This document shows, in pieces, positions 15,676 to 24,826 of a DNA stretch of 33,324 nt (its first letter is position 1; each line of letters starts with the position of its first letter). The position numbers and the translations under genes were made by a program. Origin of the DNA: Clostridia bacterium (GTDB lineage: Bacteria > Bacillota > Clostridia > Oscillospirales > Acutalibacteraceae); contig JAFSEF010000001.1 in NCBI GenBank assembly GCA_017435865.1, forward strand, positions 1 to 33,324. Reading direction: 5' to 3'. A model generated the notes under the pieces. That model did not search any database. It saw only the letters and a list, made by a program, of their open reading frames with translations, and was not told the origin of the DNA.

Positions 15676-17487
15676 ATGAAAGAAAAGAAAACACACATCC
15701 GTAATTTTTCCATCATTGCCCACATTGACCACGGCAAGTCCACGTTGGCTGACCGCTTGCTCGAAATCACGGGTTCTGTTTCAAAACGTGAAATGACCCA
15801 GCAGGTGCTGGACAACATGGACCTCGAAAAAGAACGCGGCATTACCATCAAGGCCACCGCGGTCCGTCTGGATTACAAGGCAAAAGACGGCGAAACCTAT
15901 TCACTCAATCTTATTGACACCCCCGGTCACGTGGACTTCAACTACGAAGTTTCGCGTTCCCTTGCTGCGTGTGAAGGTGCATTGCTTGTGGTGGATGCCA
16001 CGCAAGGTGTAGAGGCACAGACACTTGCCAACACCTACCTTGCACTTGACAACGATCTCGAAATGGTGCCCGTCATCAACAAAGTGGACCTGCCTGCTGC
16101 CGAACCTGCCCGTGTGGCAGCGGAAGTGGAAGACATCATCGGCCTGGATTGCTCCGAAGCACCGCAGATTTCCGCAAAAACGGGGCTGAATGTGGAAGAA
16201 GTGCTTGAACAGATCGTCAACAACATTCCCTGTCCCGAGGGTGATGACGATGCACCGTTCAAGGCACTTGTATTTGACTCTGTATATGACAACTACAAAG
16301 GCGTTATCGTTTATGTGCGTGTTATGGACGGCACTCTGCGTCCGGGTGACACCATGCGTATGATGGCAACAGGTGCACAGTTCACGGTTGTGGAAGTCGG
16401 TGCCATGCGAGCCATGGGTCTTGAACCCTGCGATGCACTGCGTGCAGGTGAAGTCGGTTACATAACGGCATCCATCAAAACTGTCCGTGATGCCCGCGTG
16501 GGTGATACCGTCACAACCGCTGCAAACCCCGCAAGCGAACCGCTGGAGGGTTACCGCAAAGTCAACCCCATGGTATTCTGCGGTATCTATCCTGCCGACG
16601 GTGCAGATTACGAAGCACTGCGTGATGCACTCGAAAAACTGCAGCTCAACGATGCTGCCCTTACCTATGAACCCGAAACCAGCGGTGCGTTGGGATTCGG
16701 TTTCCGCTGCGGCTTCTTAGGCTTGCTGCATCTTGAAATCATACAGGAGCGACTTGAACGCGAATACAATCTTGACCTTGTTTCCACCGTGCCGAGTGTT
16801 ATTTATAAATTCCATCTTGCGGATGACACGGTGCTTGAAATCGACAACCCGACCAAATATCCCGACCCGACTATGATCGCATGGTCGGAAGAACCCATTG
16901 CGGAAGTGCACATTTATTCTCCGCCCGATTATGTCGGCACCATCATGGAGCTGTGTCAGAGCAGACGCGGCATTTTCAAGAACATGGATTACATCACGTC
17001 CGACCGTGTGGACATCCACTACATTCTGCCGCTGAATGAAATCATTTATGACTTCTTTGATTCTCTGAAATCACGCACAAAAGGCTACGCTTCGCTTGAC
17101 TATACCGTCATCGGCTACGAAAAGAGCAACCTCGTCAAACTCGATGTCCTTCTCAACGGCGACATGGTCGATGCACTGTCCTATATCATTTTCTCGGATT
17201 CCGCTTATTCGCGTGCCCGTAAGATCGCAGAAAAACTCAAGGAACACATTCCGAGACAGATGTTTGAAATCCCCGTACAGATCGCCATCGGCGGCAAGAT
17301 CATCGCCCGTGAGACCATCAAGGCCATGCGTAAAGACGTTCTTGCAAAGTGCTACGGCGGCGACATCACAAGAAAGAAAAAGCTGCTCGAAAAGCAGAAA
17401 GAAGGCAAAAAGAGAATGCGTTCGTTCGGTACGGTCGAAGTGCCGCAGGAAGCATTCATGGCCATCCTCAAGCTCGACGATCAGTAA
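15676..17487 (+). CDS. lepA: Elongation factor 4 (ribosomal back-translocase LepA)
   Basis: 603 residues, the usual length. G-domain motifs are AHIDHGKST (15-23), [15 protein letters not shown] and NKVD. EF-G-like domains II, III and V follow, then the LepA-specific C-terminal domain with [20 protein letters not shown] and [15 protein letters not shown]. It is a ribosome-bound GTPase affecting translation initiation and elongation fidelity. The start ATG has AAGGTG 7 nt upstream, and its stop overlaps the hemW start by 1 nt. Confidence 0.98.
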   Translation: MKEKKTHIRNFSIIAHIDHGKSTLADRLLEITGSVSKREMTQQVLDNMDLEKERGITIKATAVRLDYKAKDGETYSLNLIDTPGHVDFNYEVSRSLAACEGALLVVDATQGVEAQTLANTYLALDNDLEMVPVINKVDLPAAEPARVAAEVEDIIGLDCSEAPQISAKTGLNVEEVLEQIVNNIPCPEGDDDAPFKALVFDSVYDNYKGVIVYVRVMDGTLRPGDTMRMMATGAQFTVVEVGAMRAMGLEPCDALRAGEVGYITASIKTVRDARVGDTVTTAANPASEPLEGYRKVNPMVFCGIYPADGADYEALRDALEKLQLNDAALTYEPETSGALGFGFRCGFLGLLHLEIIQERLEREYNLDLVSTVPSVIYKFHLADDTVLEIDNPTKYPDPTMIAWSEEPIAEVHIYSPPDYVGTIMELCQSRRGIFKNMDYITSDRVDIHYILPLNEIIYDFFDSLKSRTKGYASLDYTVIGYEKSNLVKLDVLLNGDMVDALSYIIFSDSAYSRARKIAEKLKEHIPRQMFEIPVQIAIGGKIIARETIKAMRKDVLAKCYGGDITRKKKLLEKQKEGKKRMRSFGTVEVPQEAFMAILKLDDQ

Positions 17488-18635
17488 TGGACACGCTCGG
17501 TCTTTATTTTCACATTCCGTTCTGCAAAGGAAAATGTCCGTACTGCGATTTTTATTCCCTTGCAGACAAATCTTTGTACACTGCGTACAAAGAGGCGGTG
17601 TGCGAAGAAATAAAAACGCTCTCACGCTGCAGGGAGTTTGCAGCCGATGCACACAAACGCACCGTGGACACGGTGTATTTCGGCGGCGGTACCCCGTCGG
17701 AATGGGGAGCTGAAAACATCCGCTGCGTTTTGCAGGCAGTGAAAGAGCAGTTTCCGCTTGCTGCCGATGCAGAGATCACAGTCGAATGCAATCCGTCCAC
17801 ACCCGATCTGCAAACTTTTTTTGCAGTATGTGCCGAAAGCGGTGTCAACCGCATTTCAATGGGTATGCAATCCGCTGTGGACAGTGAACGCAAAAAACTC
17901 GGCAGACGGGCAAATGCTGCAGATGTAAGAGCAGCTCTGTATGCTGCAAAGAATGCAGGTATCTCTGATTGTTCGCTGGATCTGATGATCGGCATTCCCG
18001 ACCAGACAGCCGAAAGCTTGCAGCAAAGCCTGCAATTCCTGGTTGATTCGCAAGTTCCGCACGCAAGCGTGTATCTGCTGAGTGTGGAAGAGGGGACTTT
18101 TTTCCATAAGAATCAAAGCAAGCTCAACCTGCCCGATGAAGACACGGCTGCATCCTTTTATTTGCAGACGGTGGATTTTCTGAACAACAACGGCTTGCAG
18201 CAATATGAAATCTCAAACTTTGCCCGACCCGGTTACGAAAGCCGTCACAATACCCGTTACTGGGAACAAAAGGAATACCTCGGCATCGGTCCTGCCGCCC
18301 ATTCGTTCCTGAACGGCAAACGATTCGGCTTTACACGCGACATCCATGCATTCCTGCAAGGACAACCGCCCGCATTCTGTGATGACGGCGGTGACTTTGA
18401 AGAGTACGTCATGCTTCGTTTGCGGCTGGCAAAAGGACTCACACAAACCGATTGCCGTCAGAAATTCAGCATCGGCATACCGCCGTCTCTCTTGCAGGCG
18501 GCTGCAAAATATGAAAAATTAAATCTTATAAAATGCGGATCGCAAGGCATACAACTGACACCGCAGGGTTTTCTGGTGTCGAATATGCTGATTGCTGACT
18601 TACTCGGCAACATCGATCCGACGGAGGTCCCATGA
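17487..18635 (+). CDS. hemW: HemW-like radical SAM protein (heme chaperone family)
   Basis: 382 residues from ATG 17487, which overlaps the lepA stop (TAATG). Radical SAM cluster Cys residues are in CKGKCPYC (C13, C17, C20). GGGTPS and ISMGMQS are present, and GIGPAAHSFLNGKRFGF marks the HemW C-terminal domain. Such proteins were long annotated as oxygen-independent coproporphyrinogen III oxidase but deliver heme. The lepA-hemW gene order is common in Firmicutes. It overlaps murE by 4 nt (ATGA). Confidence 0.93.
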   Translation: MDTLGLYFHIPFCKGKCPYCDFYSLADKSLYTAYKEAVCEEIKTLSRCREFAADAHKRTVDTVYFGGGTPSEWGAENIRCVLQAVKEQFPLAADAEITVECNPSTPDLQTFFAVCAESGVNRISMGMQSAVDSERKKLGRRANAADVRAALYAAKNAGISDCSLDLMIGIPDQTAESLQQSLQFLVDSQVPHASVYLLSVEEGTFFHKNQSKLNLPDEDTAASFYLQTVDFLNNNGLQQYEISNFARPGYESRHNTRYWEQKEYLGIGPAAHSFLNGKRFGFTRDIHAFLQGQPPAFCDDGGDFEEYVMLRLRLAKGLTQTDCRQKFSIGIPPSLLQAAAKYEKLNLIKCGSQGIQLTPQGFLVSNMLIADLLGNIDPTEVP

Positions 18636-20083
18636 AACTTTCCGAATTGCTGCAAAATGCAGTATACACCGGCAGTGTTGCAGATTGCGACATTACCGAT
18701 ATTGTTTATGATTCAAGAAAAGCACTTGCAGACACTGTCTTTTGTGCTCTTTGCGGTGCTGCCGCAGACGGTCACAACTATGTAAAAAACGCCTATGACA
18801 AAGGCTGCAGAGTTTTTGCGGTGGAACATGAAGTGGAATTGCCCGACGATGCACAGCAGCTCATTTTTGCAGACACCCGTGCTGCCCTTGCAAGACTTTC
18901 GTGCAACTTTTTCGGTGATCCTGCAAAAGAGCTTGCCGTTGTGGGCATTACAGGTACCAAGGGCAAAACCACCGTCACCAATATGCTGCGTTCCGTGTTT
19001 GACGGTTGCGGCGTAAAAAGCGGTGTCATCGGCACAATCGGTGCATTCTGGGGAGACCGTTTTGAACCGACCGTCAACACAACCCCCGAATCCTATGAAA
19101 CACAGCGGCTGCTGCGTACCATGGCAGATGACGGCTGCAAGGCTGTCTTTATAGAAGTGTCGTCCCTTGGTCTCAAGCAGCACCGTTCGGATTGCATTGA
19201 TTTTGATACAGCCGTTTTCACCAACCTCTCCCCCGACCACATCGGCGGAACGGAACATGAAAGCTTTGAAGAATATGCCTACTGGAAAAAGCAGCTCTTC
19301 AAGCAATGCAAGAAAGCGGTTCTCAATGCAGACGATGCATTCTGTGCAGAGTTCAGAAATGAAATACAATGCCCTGTTGTCACTTTTTCAGCGGAAGGTG
19401 CTTCCGATTTTGCGGCATCCGACCTGCGTTTTATCCGTGAAGGCAAGCTCGGCATGGAATTTACACTTACCCACAATGGCGAAAACGATCTGTGCCGTGT
19501 GGGTATGCCCGGTGTTTTTTCCGTTTACAATGCACTGACAGCCGCTGCGGTGGCTGACGGTCTGGGCATAGACAAACAAACCGTTTTCACCGCACTCAAA
19601 GATGCCCGTGTCAAGGGCAGAATGGAACCCGTGGAAATCCCTGCAGATTTCGACGTACTCATCGACTATGCACACAACGGTCTGAGTTTCAAGAGTGTCA
19701 TTGAAACCGTAAAAGCATACAATCCTTCGGGTCTGATTGCACTGTACGGCTGTGTCGGCGGCAGAGCACAGGTCAGAAGAAAAGAAATGGCAAGCATCTC
19801 GGGTGCATTGTGCGACCTGACCATTGTTTCGACCGACGATCCGCAGTTTGAAGATCCTGCCGAAATCGCAAAAGAAGTGGCTTCTTACATTGAAGAAATC
19901 GGCGGCAGATATGAAATCGTTATCGACCGTGCAGAGGCAATACGCTATGCCTTGCAACACGCACAGAACGGCAACATCATTCTTCTGCTCGGCAAAGGAC
20001 ATGAAGAATTCATGAAAGTCAAAGGCGAAAGCATACCGTTTTCGGAACGCAAAGTGGTAGAAGACTATTACAAAACCCTGTAA
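18632..20083 (+). CDS. murE: UDP-N-acetylmuramyl tripeptide ligase, MurE family
   Basis: 483 residues with the three Mur-ligase domains. The N-terminal UDP-binding part contains YDSRK. The ATPase domain has GTKGKTT (108-114), NTTPES and EVSSLGLKQHR. The C-terminal domain carries DYAHNG, GCVGGRAQ.RRKEM and LLGKGHE. It adds the third residue of the peptidoglycan stem. The substrate-choice motif reads DDPQ (402-405) instead of the DNPR/DDPR expected for diaminopimelate enzymes, so the amino acid added is uncertain, or this is a divergent paralogue. The start overlaps the hemW stop; GGAGGT is 6 nt upstream. Confidence 0.88.
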   Translation: MKLSELLQNAVYTGSVADCDITDIVYDSRKALADTVFCALCGAAADGHNYVKNAYDKGCRVFAVEHEVELPDDAQQLIFADTRAALARLSCNFFGDPAKELAVVGITGTKGKTTVTNMLRSVFDGCGVKSGVIGTIGAFWGDRFEPTVNTTPESYETQRLLRTMADDGCKAVFIEVSSLGLKQHRSDCIDFDTAVFTNLSPDHIGGTEHESFEEYAYWKKQLFKQCKKAVLNADDAFCAEFRNEIQCPVVTFSAEGASDFAASDLRFIREGKLGMEFTLTHNGENDLCRVGMPGVFSVYNALTAAAVADGLGIDKQTVFTALKDARVKGRMEPVEIPADFDVLIDYAHNGLSFKSVIETVKAYNPSGLIALYGCVGGRAQVRRKEMASISGALCDLTIVSTDDPQFEDPAEIAKEVASYIEEIGGRYEIVIDRAEAIRYALQHAQNGNIILLLGKGHEEFMKVKGESIPFSERKVVEDYYKTL

Positions 20084-20122
20084 CACAGGTTTTTATTAAT
20101 AATTTGTACGGAGGTATTCGTG

Positions 20123-21358
20123 ATGTCAGAGACACAATTCAGACTCCTTGCTGCAACCCCCGAAAATCCCGATTGGGAAATTCTGAGCAAACGCAAAACA
20201 CCCCTTTATCAAAAGGACAACGATACACGCAGTGCTTTTGAACGGGACTACACGCGAATACTGCACTCTCTTGCCTACCGCCGCCTGAAACACAAAACGC
20301 AGGTGTTTTTTAACATCAGCAATGACCACATCTGCACACGCATGGAGCACGTATCACACGTTGAATCCGTTGCCTGCACCATTTCAAAAGCACTGGGACT
20401 GAACATTGAACTGACCCGTGCCATCGCTATGGGACATGACCTCGGACACGCTCCGTTCGGGCATCAGGGAGAACGCAAACTCCACAAACTCAGCAAAGAA
20501 TACCTCGGCACTTCCTTTTTCCATGAAAAAAACGGCCTGCGTTTTGCAGACCACATTGAATTGCTGGAAGATGATTACCGCTTCTGGCGAAACATGAACC
20601 TGACGTATGCCGTCCGCGACGGAATTATTTCCCACTGCGGCGAAGTGGATGAAAACGGCATAAAACCGCGGGAAGCCTACATAGACCTGAACCTGTTTAC
20701 GGAAGTCGGACAATACCAACCCGCCACATGGGAAGGTTGCGTGGTCAAGATTTCCGATAAAATTGCCTACCTCGGCAGAGATATTGAAGATGCCATGCGG
20801 CTGCGTTTTTTGTCCGATGAGGATTTAAGAGAGCTGTCCGACATCGGCATGGCCTACACCAACAAAGCCATCAATACCACTGCCCTCATTCACAGCATGA
20901 TTTATGACATCTGTGCAAACTCGTCCCCCGAAAACGGCATTTGCCTGAGTGACGAAAAAGCACAGCTGATGAAAACCATCAAGGATTTCAACATCCGTGC
21001 AATCTACCGCAACAAAAAGCTCGATCCGTTCATCAAGTATTCCGATCTTGTAATTGATGAACTCTTTTTGCTGCTGCTTGATTTTTATGACGGTGAAAAC
21101 ACCCTGCAGGTGCTCAACAAAAAAGCCAAAGAATACCCCGAAACCTGCGGTGCCTTTGCAAGCTGGCTGACAAAATACTGCGATATGCCGCACAGCTTTT
21201 TTGATTCGACAAACGAAAACACCGTCAAATGCGTCAACGAAAAAATTTACGGTCAGATGGAAACCAAAGAGATCTACATTCAGGCAATCATAGACTATAT
21301 TTCCGGCATGACCGACACATACGCAATCAAATGCTTCAACGAACTCATTACATATTAA
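20123..21358 (+). CDS. dgt: dGTP triphosphohydrolase-like HD protein
   Basis: 411 residues from ATG 20123, with GGAGGT 7 nt upstream; the GTG three bases earlier sits too close to that site. The HD metal site is seen as H76 in RMEHVSHV and HD at 105-106 in AIAMGHDLGHAPFGHQGE. YRRLKHKTQVF and KISDKIAYLGRDIEDA are typical Dgt blocks. It is predicted to remove triphosphate from deoxynucleotides, affecting dNTP pools or DNA fidelity. Members of this family can also act in phage defence, but the location in a housekeeping operon argues for a general role. Confidence 0.9.
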   Translation: MSETQFRLLAATPENPDWEILSKRKTPLYQKDNDTRSAFERDYTRILHSLAYRRLKHKTQVFFNISNDHICTRMEHVSHVESVACTISKALGLNIELTRAIAMGHDLGHAPFGHQGERKLHKLSKEYLGTSFFHEKNGLRFADHIELLEDDYRFWRNMNLTYAVRDGIISHCGEVDENGIKPREAYIDLNLFTEVGQYQPATWEGCVVKISDKIAYLGRDIEDAMRLRFLSDEDLRELSDIGMAYTNKAINTTALIHSMIYDICANSSPENGICLSDEKAQLMKTIKDFNIRAIYRNKKLDPFIKYSDLVIDELFLLLLDFYDGENTLQVLNKKAKEYPETCGAFASWLTKYCDMPHSFFDSTNENTVKCVNEKIYGQMETKEIYIQAIIDYISGMTDTYAIKCFNELITY

Positions 21359-21370
21359 AAAGGACAAACC

Positions 21371-22159
21371 ATGGCACGATTTGCAACTCTATGTTCATCC
21401 AGTAAAGGAAACGCTTCGTATGTCGGCACAGCCGACCACGGCATTCTCATCGATGCAGGCTCCAATGCAAAACAGCTCGATCTTGCATTGCAGAATCTGT
21501 CGCTTTCTCCCGAATCGGTCAGAGCCATTTTTGTGACACATGAACACACGGATCACACAAGCGGCATCCGCGTGTTTGCAAGTCGCTATCAGATTCCCGT
21601 ATATGCCTCCGAAGGCACATACAAGGCCATGGATGCCCAGGGGATTTTAAACGGCAAATTCCCTGCCTTTTGCATGAAAGACGACGTGTGTATTGGCGAT
21701 ATGGTCGTTTCCGCATTCCGCACCTCACACGATGCAAAAGAAAGCACAGGCTACACCATCGACCTCGGTGAACGCAGAGTCGGCATCTGCACGGATACAG
21801 GCATTGTCTCGCAGAAAATGCTGCAAATACTCAAAGAATGCGATCTGGTATTACTGGAGTCCAACCATGACCCTGAAATGCTTGATTTCGGCCCTTATCC
21901 GCTGCCCTTGCGGATGCGGATCAAATCCAATCTCGGTCACCTTTCCAATGAAGCGTGTGCCCGTACGGCAACAGAACTGCTCAATGCCTGCCGCACAAGA
22001 CGTTTTATTCTCGGTCATTTAAGTCAGGAAAACAACACCGCCCAAAAGGCATATGCCTGCACAAAAGCTGCCTTTGACACACTGGGTGCAGCAGAAAACA
22101 GAGATTACATCCTGCAGGTCGCACCCGAAAAATGCTGCGAAAAATACATGATTTTTTAG
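21371..22159 (+). CDS. walJ: WalJ/YycJ-like metallo-beta-lactamase-fold hydrolase
   Basis: 262 residues. The metal-binding motif THEHTDH (H57, H59, D61, H62) is present, as are SSSKGNASYVG at the N-terminus, SHDA, CTDTG and GHLSQ near the end. These are the pattern of YycJ/WalJ, a predicted nuclease linked to the WalKR cell-wall regulators and to DNA replication/repair. No walK or walR gene is nearby here; instead it precedes rlmH, with which it is also found in the yyc locus of other Firmicutes. The ribosome binding site AAAGGA is 5 nt before the ATG. Confidence 0.88.
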   Translation: MARFATLCSSSKGNASYVGTADHGILIDAGSNAKQLDLALQNLSLSPESVRAIFVTHEHTDHTSGIRVFASRYQIPVYASEGTYKAMDAQGILNGKFPAFCMKDDVCIGDMVVSAFRTSHDAKESTGYTIDLGERRVGICTDTGIVSQKMLQILKECDLVLLESNHDPEMLDFGPYPLPLRMRIKSNLGHLSNEACARTATELLNACRTRRFILGHLSQENNTAQKAYACTKAAFDTLGAAENRDYILQVAPEKCCEKYMIF

Positions 22160-22168
22160 GAGACGTCC

Positions 22169-22648
22169 ATGTTACCCGTTACGCTTATTACCATCGGCAG
22201 ACTCAAAGACCGTTTTTTTGAGGATGCAAGCAGCGAATATCTGAAATATCTCAAACAGTACGCAAAAACGGAAATGGTGGAAATTGCAGCGGCTTCCCTG
22301 CCTGATGAACCTGCCGCATCACAAATTGAAGCGGCACTCGAAAAGGAAGCGGATGCCATCCTCAAACGCATTCCCGACAATGCTTTTGTTGCGGCTCTGT
22401 GCATTGAGGGAAAACAGTTTTCTTCGGAAGACATGGCAAACCTGCTGAAAACAAATCAGCAGACCGGCAAACCCGTGTTTTTCATCATCGGCGGCTCCTA
22501 CGGTCTGTCCGAAAGGGTCAAAAAAAGAGCCGATGTACGGCTCTCCATGTCGCGTATGACCTTTCCGCACCGTCTGGCAAGAATCATGCTGTTGGAGCAG
22601 ATTTACCGCGGTTTTACCATCAATGCCGGAAAGACATACCATAAATAA
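22169..22648 (+). CDS. rlmH: 23S rRNA pseudouridine-1915 N3-methyltransferase RlmH
   Basis: 159 residues, full length for this SPOUT methyltransferase. It starts MLPVTLITIGRLK. The AdoMet knot is visible as FIIGGSYGLSERVKKRAD and LSMSRMTFPHRLARIMLLEQIYRGFTI with the terminal YHK. It methylates pseudouridine 1915 in helix 69 of 23S rRNA on the assembled ribosome. AGGAG lies 7 nt before the ATG. It is the last gene of the nine-gene run, followed by a bidirectional terminator shared with the convergent dockerin gene. Confidence 0.97.
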   Translation: MLPVTLITIGRLKDRFFEDASSEYLKYLKQYAKTEMVEIAAASLPDEPAASQIEAALEKEADAILKRIPDNAFVAALCIEGKQFSSEDMANLLKTNQQTGKPVFFIIGGSYGLSERVKKRADVRLSMSRMTFPHRLARIMLLEQIYRGFTINAGKTYHK

Positions 22649-22669
22649 GATTTTCAAAAAAAATCACAT

Positions 22670-22705
22670 ACCGCTACGGACATCCATCATCCGCAGCGGT
22701 GTTTT
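22670..22705 (+). terminator. Terminator of the obgE-rlmH operon (probably bidirectional)
   Basis: ACCGCT and CGGA (22670-22680) pair with TCCG and AGCGGT (22690-22700) with one internal mismatch. TTTT follows on the plus strand. On the minus strand a T-run (22656-22663) follows about 6 nt after the stem, so it can also serve the dockerin gene. Confidence 0.8.
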
Positions 22706-22748
22706 ATTATGTTCTGTTATTGAACACTCATCTGAAACAAATTCTTTT

Positions 22749-23771
22749 TCAGTCTGCATCGTCAATTGTCAGCACAAACGGACAGGAACGAATGCACGCT
22801 CCGGAAGAATCCTGCAAGCTGAAATGCAGTTCATAAGTACCGTTCTGTTCAAAGCTGCAAACAAAGTACTGCCGTTCAGCAATACCATCTTGTGCGTTTT
22901 CATCTGCAAATACTTTTTCAACAACTTTCACGGCATTGTCATCCTGTGTTTCCAAAACCCAGTTAAAGCTTTCGCTGTCTGTATCGACAAACGGACCGAA
23001 CACAATTTCCTGATTCGGGTTCCCCTGCTTTTGATTGCTCTGCAATGCATCGATGCTGATTGCCGCACGCAGGATGTCTCTTGCAAGGCTGCTTGAACAC
23101 TCGGATGCACCGTTGAAAGCAAGAGCCGCATATTGCCATGCTTTCAGATTTTCAAGGCCGACCGCAGCACGCAAACAAAGACGGGCATCGCTTGCGGTAA
23201 TCATACCGTCCGCATCAAGATCACCCGGTTGTGGGTAAAAAATCGCAGTTTCGGATTCCAAAAGCGTCTTTTCCCAGGAAGGTTCAAGGGGAATGGGCAG
23301 AATTGTGAATCCGCCTGTTTCTGCCTTCACATTTTCAATAACTCCATCGGCTGTGTAAACAACGATATCTTTGACAGAAACCTGTATGGATTCATTCACT
23401 GCAGCGGCATAAAAAGCAATTACAGTTTCAGGTGCTTCCTCCGGCATTTTCAAATCGCTCATTGTGACTTTGTATGCACCGTCCTGCAATTTTTCTACAG
23501 CCGTTGTGCAGTTAACAAAATCTGCAAATACTCCCGGTTTTTGTTCTGCATAAAAGAACGGCGGCTCATTGACCGTTATAACAAATGCACAGGATTCAAA
23601 ATCCTCCACTTGCGACAAGCTGATCTGCAAGAGAGCAACAGTGGCATCACTTTCTTGATCACTCGTTGTTTGCACATGGATCTTCAGACACACTTGCTCT
23701 TCAGCCGAAACAACGGCTGCAAAAGAAAACAACATTGCAACGCACATAAAAACGGAAATGATTTTCTTCAT
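22749..23771 (-). CDS. Secreted dockerin-containing protein
   Basis: 340 residues from ATG 23771, with AAAGGAG 10 nt upstream. A Sec signal peptide ends at about residue 23 (VVSAEE). Residues about 25-165 form a beta-rich module reminiscent of cohesin- or CBM-like folds. Residues about 180-240 form a dockerin: GDLDADGMITASDARLCLRAA is a clear first Ca-binding F-hand. The second, AFNGASECSSSLARDILRAA, keeps the helix but lacks the Asp ligands. A C-terminal Ig-like module of about 95 residues follows. It probably attaches to a cohesin-bearing scaffold on the cell surface. No enzyme active site is recognised. Confidence 0.8.
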   Translation of the reverse strand: MKKIISVFMCVAMLFSFAAVVSAEEQVCLKIHVQTTSDQESDATVALLQISLSQVEDFESCAFVITVNEPPFFYAEQKPGVFADFVNCTTAVEKLQDGAYKVTMSDLKMPEEAPETVIAFYAAAVNESIQVSVKDIVVYTADGVIENVKAETGGFTILPIPLEPSWEKTLLESETAIFYPQPGDLDADGMITASDARLCLRAAVGLENLKAWQYAALAFNGASECSSSLARDILRAAISIDALQSNQKQGNPNQEIVFGPFVDTDSESFNWVLETQDDNAVKVVEKVFADENAQDGIAERQYFVCSFEQNGTYELHFSLQDSSGACIRSCPFVLTIDDAD

Positions 23772-23925
23772 CAAAAAAAACTCCTTTCATTATGGGTCTA
23801 AGCCAAGCATTTGAAAAATACAACATTTAAACAAAAAAGAATTTTTTTCTTATCACCTTCTGCTATTCGTTTTTTTGTGCTACTCGTCCATGGTTCTTCT
23901 CCTTTTTTTCTTATTTTGCATTTTT

Positions 23926-23954
23926 ATAATAACAAAACTATATTTAGATGTCAA
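23926..23954 (-). promoter_or_regulatory. Promoter of the dockerin gene (divergent promoter copy 1)
   Basis: TTGACA (23954-23949), 17 bp, TATTAT (23931-23926) on the minus strand. On the plus strand a second -35-like TTGACC (23976-23981) faces away. The same divergent arrangement is repeated at 24266-24323. Confidence 0.75.
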
Positions 23955-24112
23955 TATATTTTTTCAAAAAAGGTATTGACCTACATAAATAATTTGTATT
24001 ATTGTTTTTACGCACAAAAAAAATGAGTTTTTCCATAATGAATCAGCTTACAGAGACTCGATTAAAAGATGAATGTGAGATGATTGAAAAACATATCATA
24101 AATAAAATAAGC

Positions 24113-24163
24113 AAAAAAAACTAACCCCCCTTGTCTGCAATGTCAAACACTGCAGACAGGGGG
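24113..24163 (-). terminator. Strong intrinsic terminator of the candidate small RNA
   Basis: A 13-bp GC-rich stem with one bulged T and an 11-nt loop is followed on the minus strand by TTAG and eight Ts. On the plus strand only TTT follows. Confidence 0.75.
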
Positions 24164-24261
24164 TTTAGGTGATATATGTACAAATCCTGCAATCAGGAAT
24201 GCACAACACAGTGAGCAAAATCCGCGTTTTTCTTTCAAATATGCACTTATCTTTATTTTTC
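24113..24261 (-). ncRNA. Candidate small RNA of about 150 nt
   Basis: A consensus promoter (24296-24268) fires leftward into a region with no convincing ORF. It meets a strong hairpin (24126-24163: CCCCC plus TGTCTGCA pairing with TGCAGACA plus GGGGG) followed by an eight-T run (24120-24113). Promoter plus terminator define a transcript of about 150 nt. No known RNA family is recognised. Existence is inferred from signals only. Confidence 0.4.
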
Positions 24262-24267
24262 CGTCTT

Positions 24268-24296
24268 ATAATAACAAAATTTCACACAGTTGTCAA
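24268..24296 (-). promoter_or_regulatory. Leftward promoter of the candidate small RNA (divergent promoter copy 2)
   Basis: TTGACA (24296-24291), 17 bp, TATTAT (24273-24268). The -10, the -35 and the sequence beyond the -35 are identical to the dockerin promoter, while the 11 central spacer bases differ. Confidence 0.7.
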
Positions 24297-24317
24297 TATA
24301 TTTTTTCTGAAAAGGTA

Positions 24318-24347
24318 TTGAATATTATAAATATCCTATGTTATCAT
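24318..24347 (+). promoter_or_regulatory. Rightward promoter of the HAAS operon
   Basis: TTGAAT (24318-24323), 18 bp, TATCAT (24342-24347). It is the rightward half of divergent promoter copy 2 and is followed by a GA-rich ribosome binding site before the ATG at 24393. Confidence 0.5.
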
Positions 24348-24392
24348 AAAACAGTCATCCGAAACAAAAGAGAGAGGGGGGTATTATGCACA

Positions 24393-24806
24393 ATGGCAAA
24401 AAGTGAAAATGCACATGTCAGCAACGAACGCAAAATGATTTTCCGCTATATTCGCGAAGTCAACAAAGAAATCATTGCCACGAACAAGCAAAAGCAAAAA
24501 TTGTTCGGCGATTTAATAAGTGACATTCACGAGCGTATTGCCGACGGCAAAATTGCAAGCTATGAGGACATTGTTGCACACTTCGGCACCCCTGCACGGG
24601 TAGCAAAGGACTTTTTTGCTTCGGCTGACATAAAAGAGATCAAGAAAAAGCTGTTGTTCAAACAAATCCTCTTTTTTGCCGTTGCATGTTGCCTGCTTAT
24701 TTTCATGGCATACCGTTTATTCATGATGAACGGAGCATTTGACAGTATTCACAATTTGTTGGGGCTGCATACAGAGGGATTTCTTCTGTTATCGCTACTG
24801 CAATAG
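24393..24806 (+). CDS. HAAS/DUF1700-like membrane protein, paralogue 1
   Basis: 137 residues from ATG 24393, with AGAGAGGGGG about 12 nt upstream. The soluble N-terminal part contains YIREVNKEIIATNKQKQKLF followed by IHERIADGKIASYEDIVAHFG and PARVAKDFF. This is the helical HAAS-type domain (DUF1700/DUF6120-like) that usually precedes a membrane segment; here one hydrophobic helix lies at about 92-110. HAAS proteins are typically encoded next to PadR regulators, and one is present downstream. Function is unknown; membrane sensing is suspected. It is a clear paralogue of the next gene. Confidence 0.75.
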   Translation: MAKSENAHVSNERKMIFRYIREVNKEIIATNKQKQKLFGDLISDIHERIADGKIASYEDIVAHFGTPARVAKDFFASADIKEIKKKLLFKQILFFAVACCLLIFMAYRLFMMNGAFDSIHNLLGLHTEGFLLLSLLQ

Positions 24807-24826
24807 AAAAAAGGGGCACACGAAAG

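Noticed and set aside
23811-24026. 71-codon plus-strand ORF rich in F, I and Y
   Set aside because: It runs through the dockerin leader and both promoter halves, lacks a ribosome binding site and has AT-rich random-like composition.
24023-24124. 33-codon plus-strand ORF (MSFSIMNQLTETRLKDE...) just before the CCCCC/GGGGG hairpin
   Set aside because: No ribosome binding site, AT-rich composition, and only a poorly spaced promoter (TTGACC-15-TATTAT). It could be a small peptide but cannot be supported.
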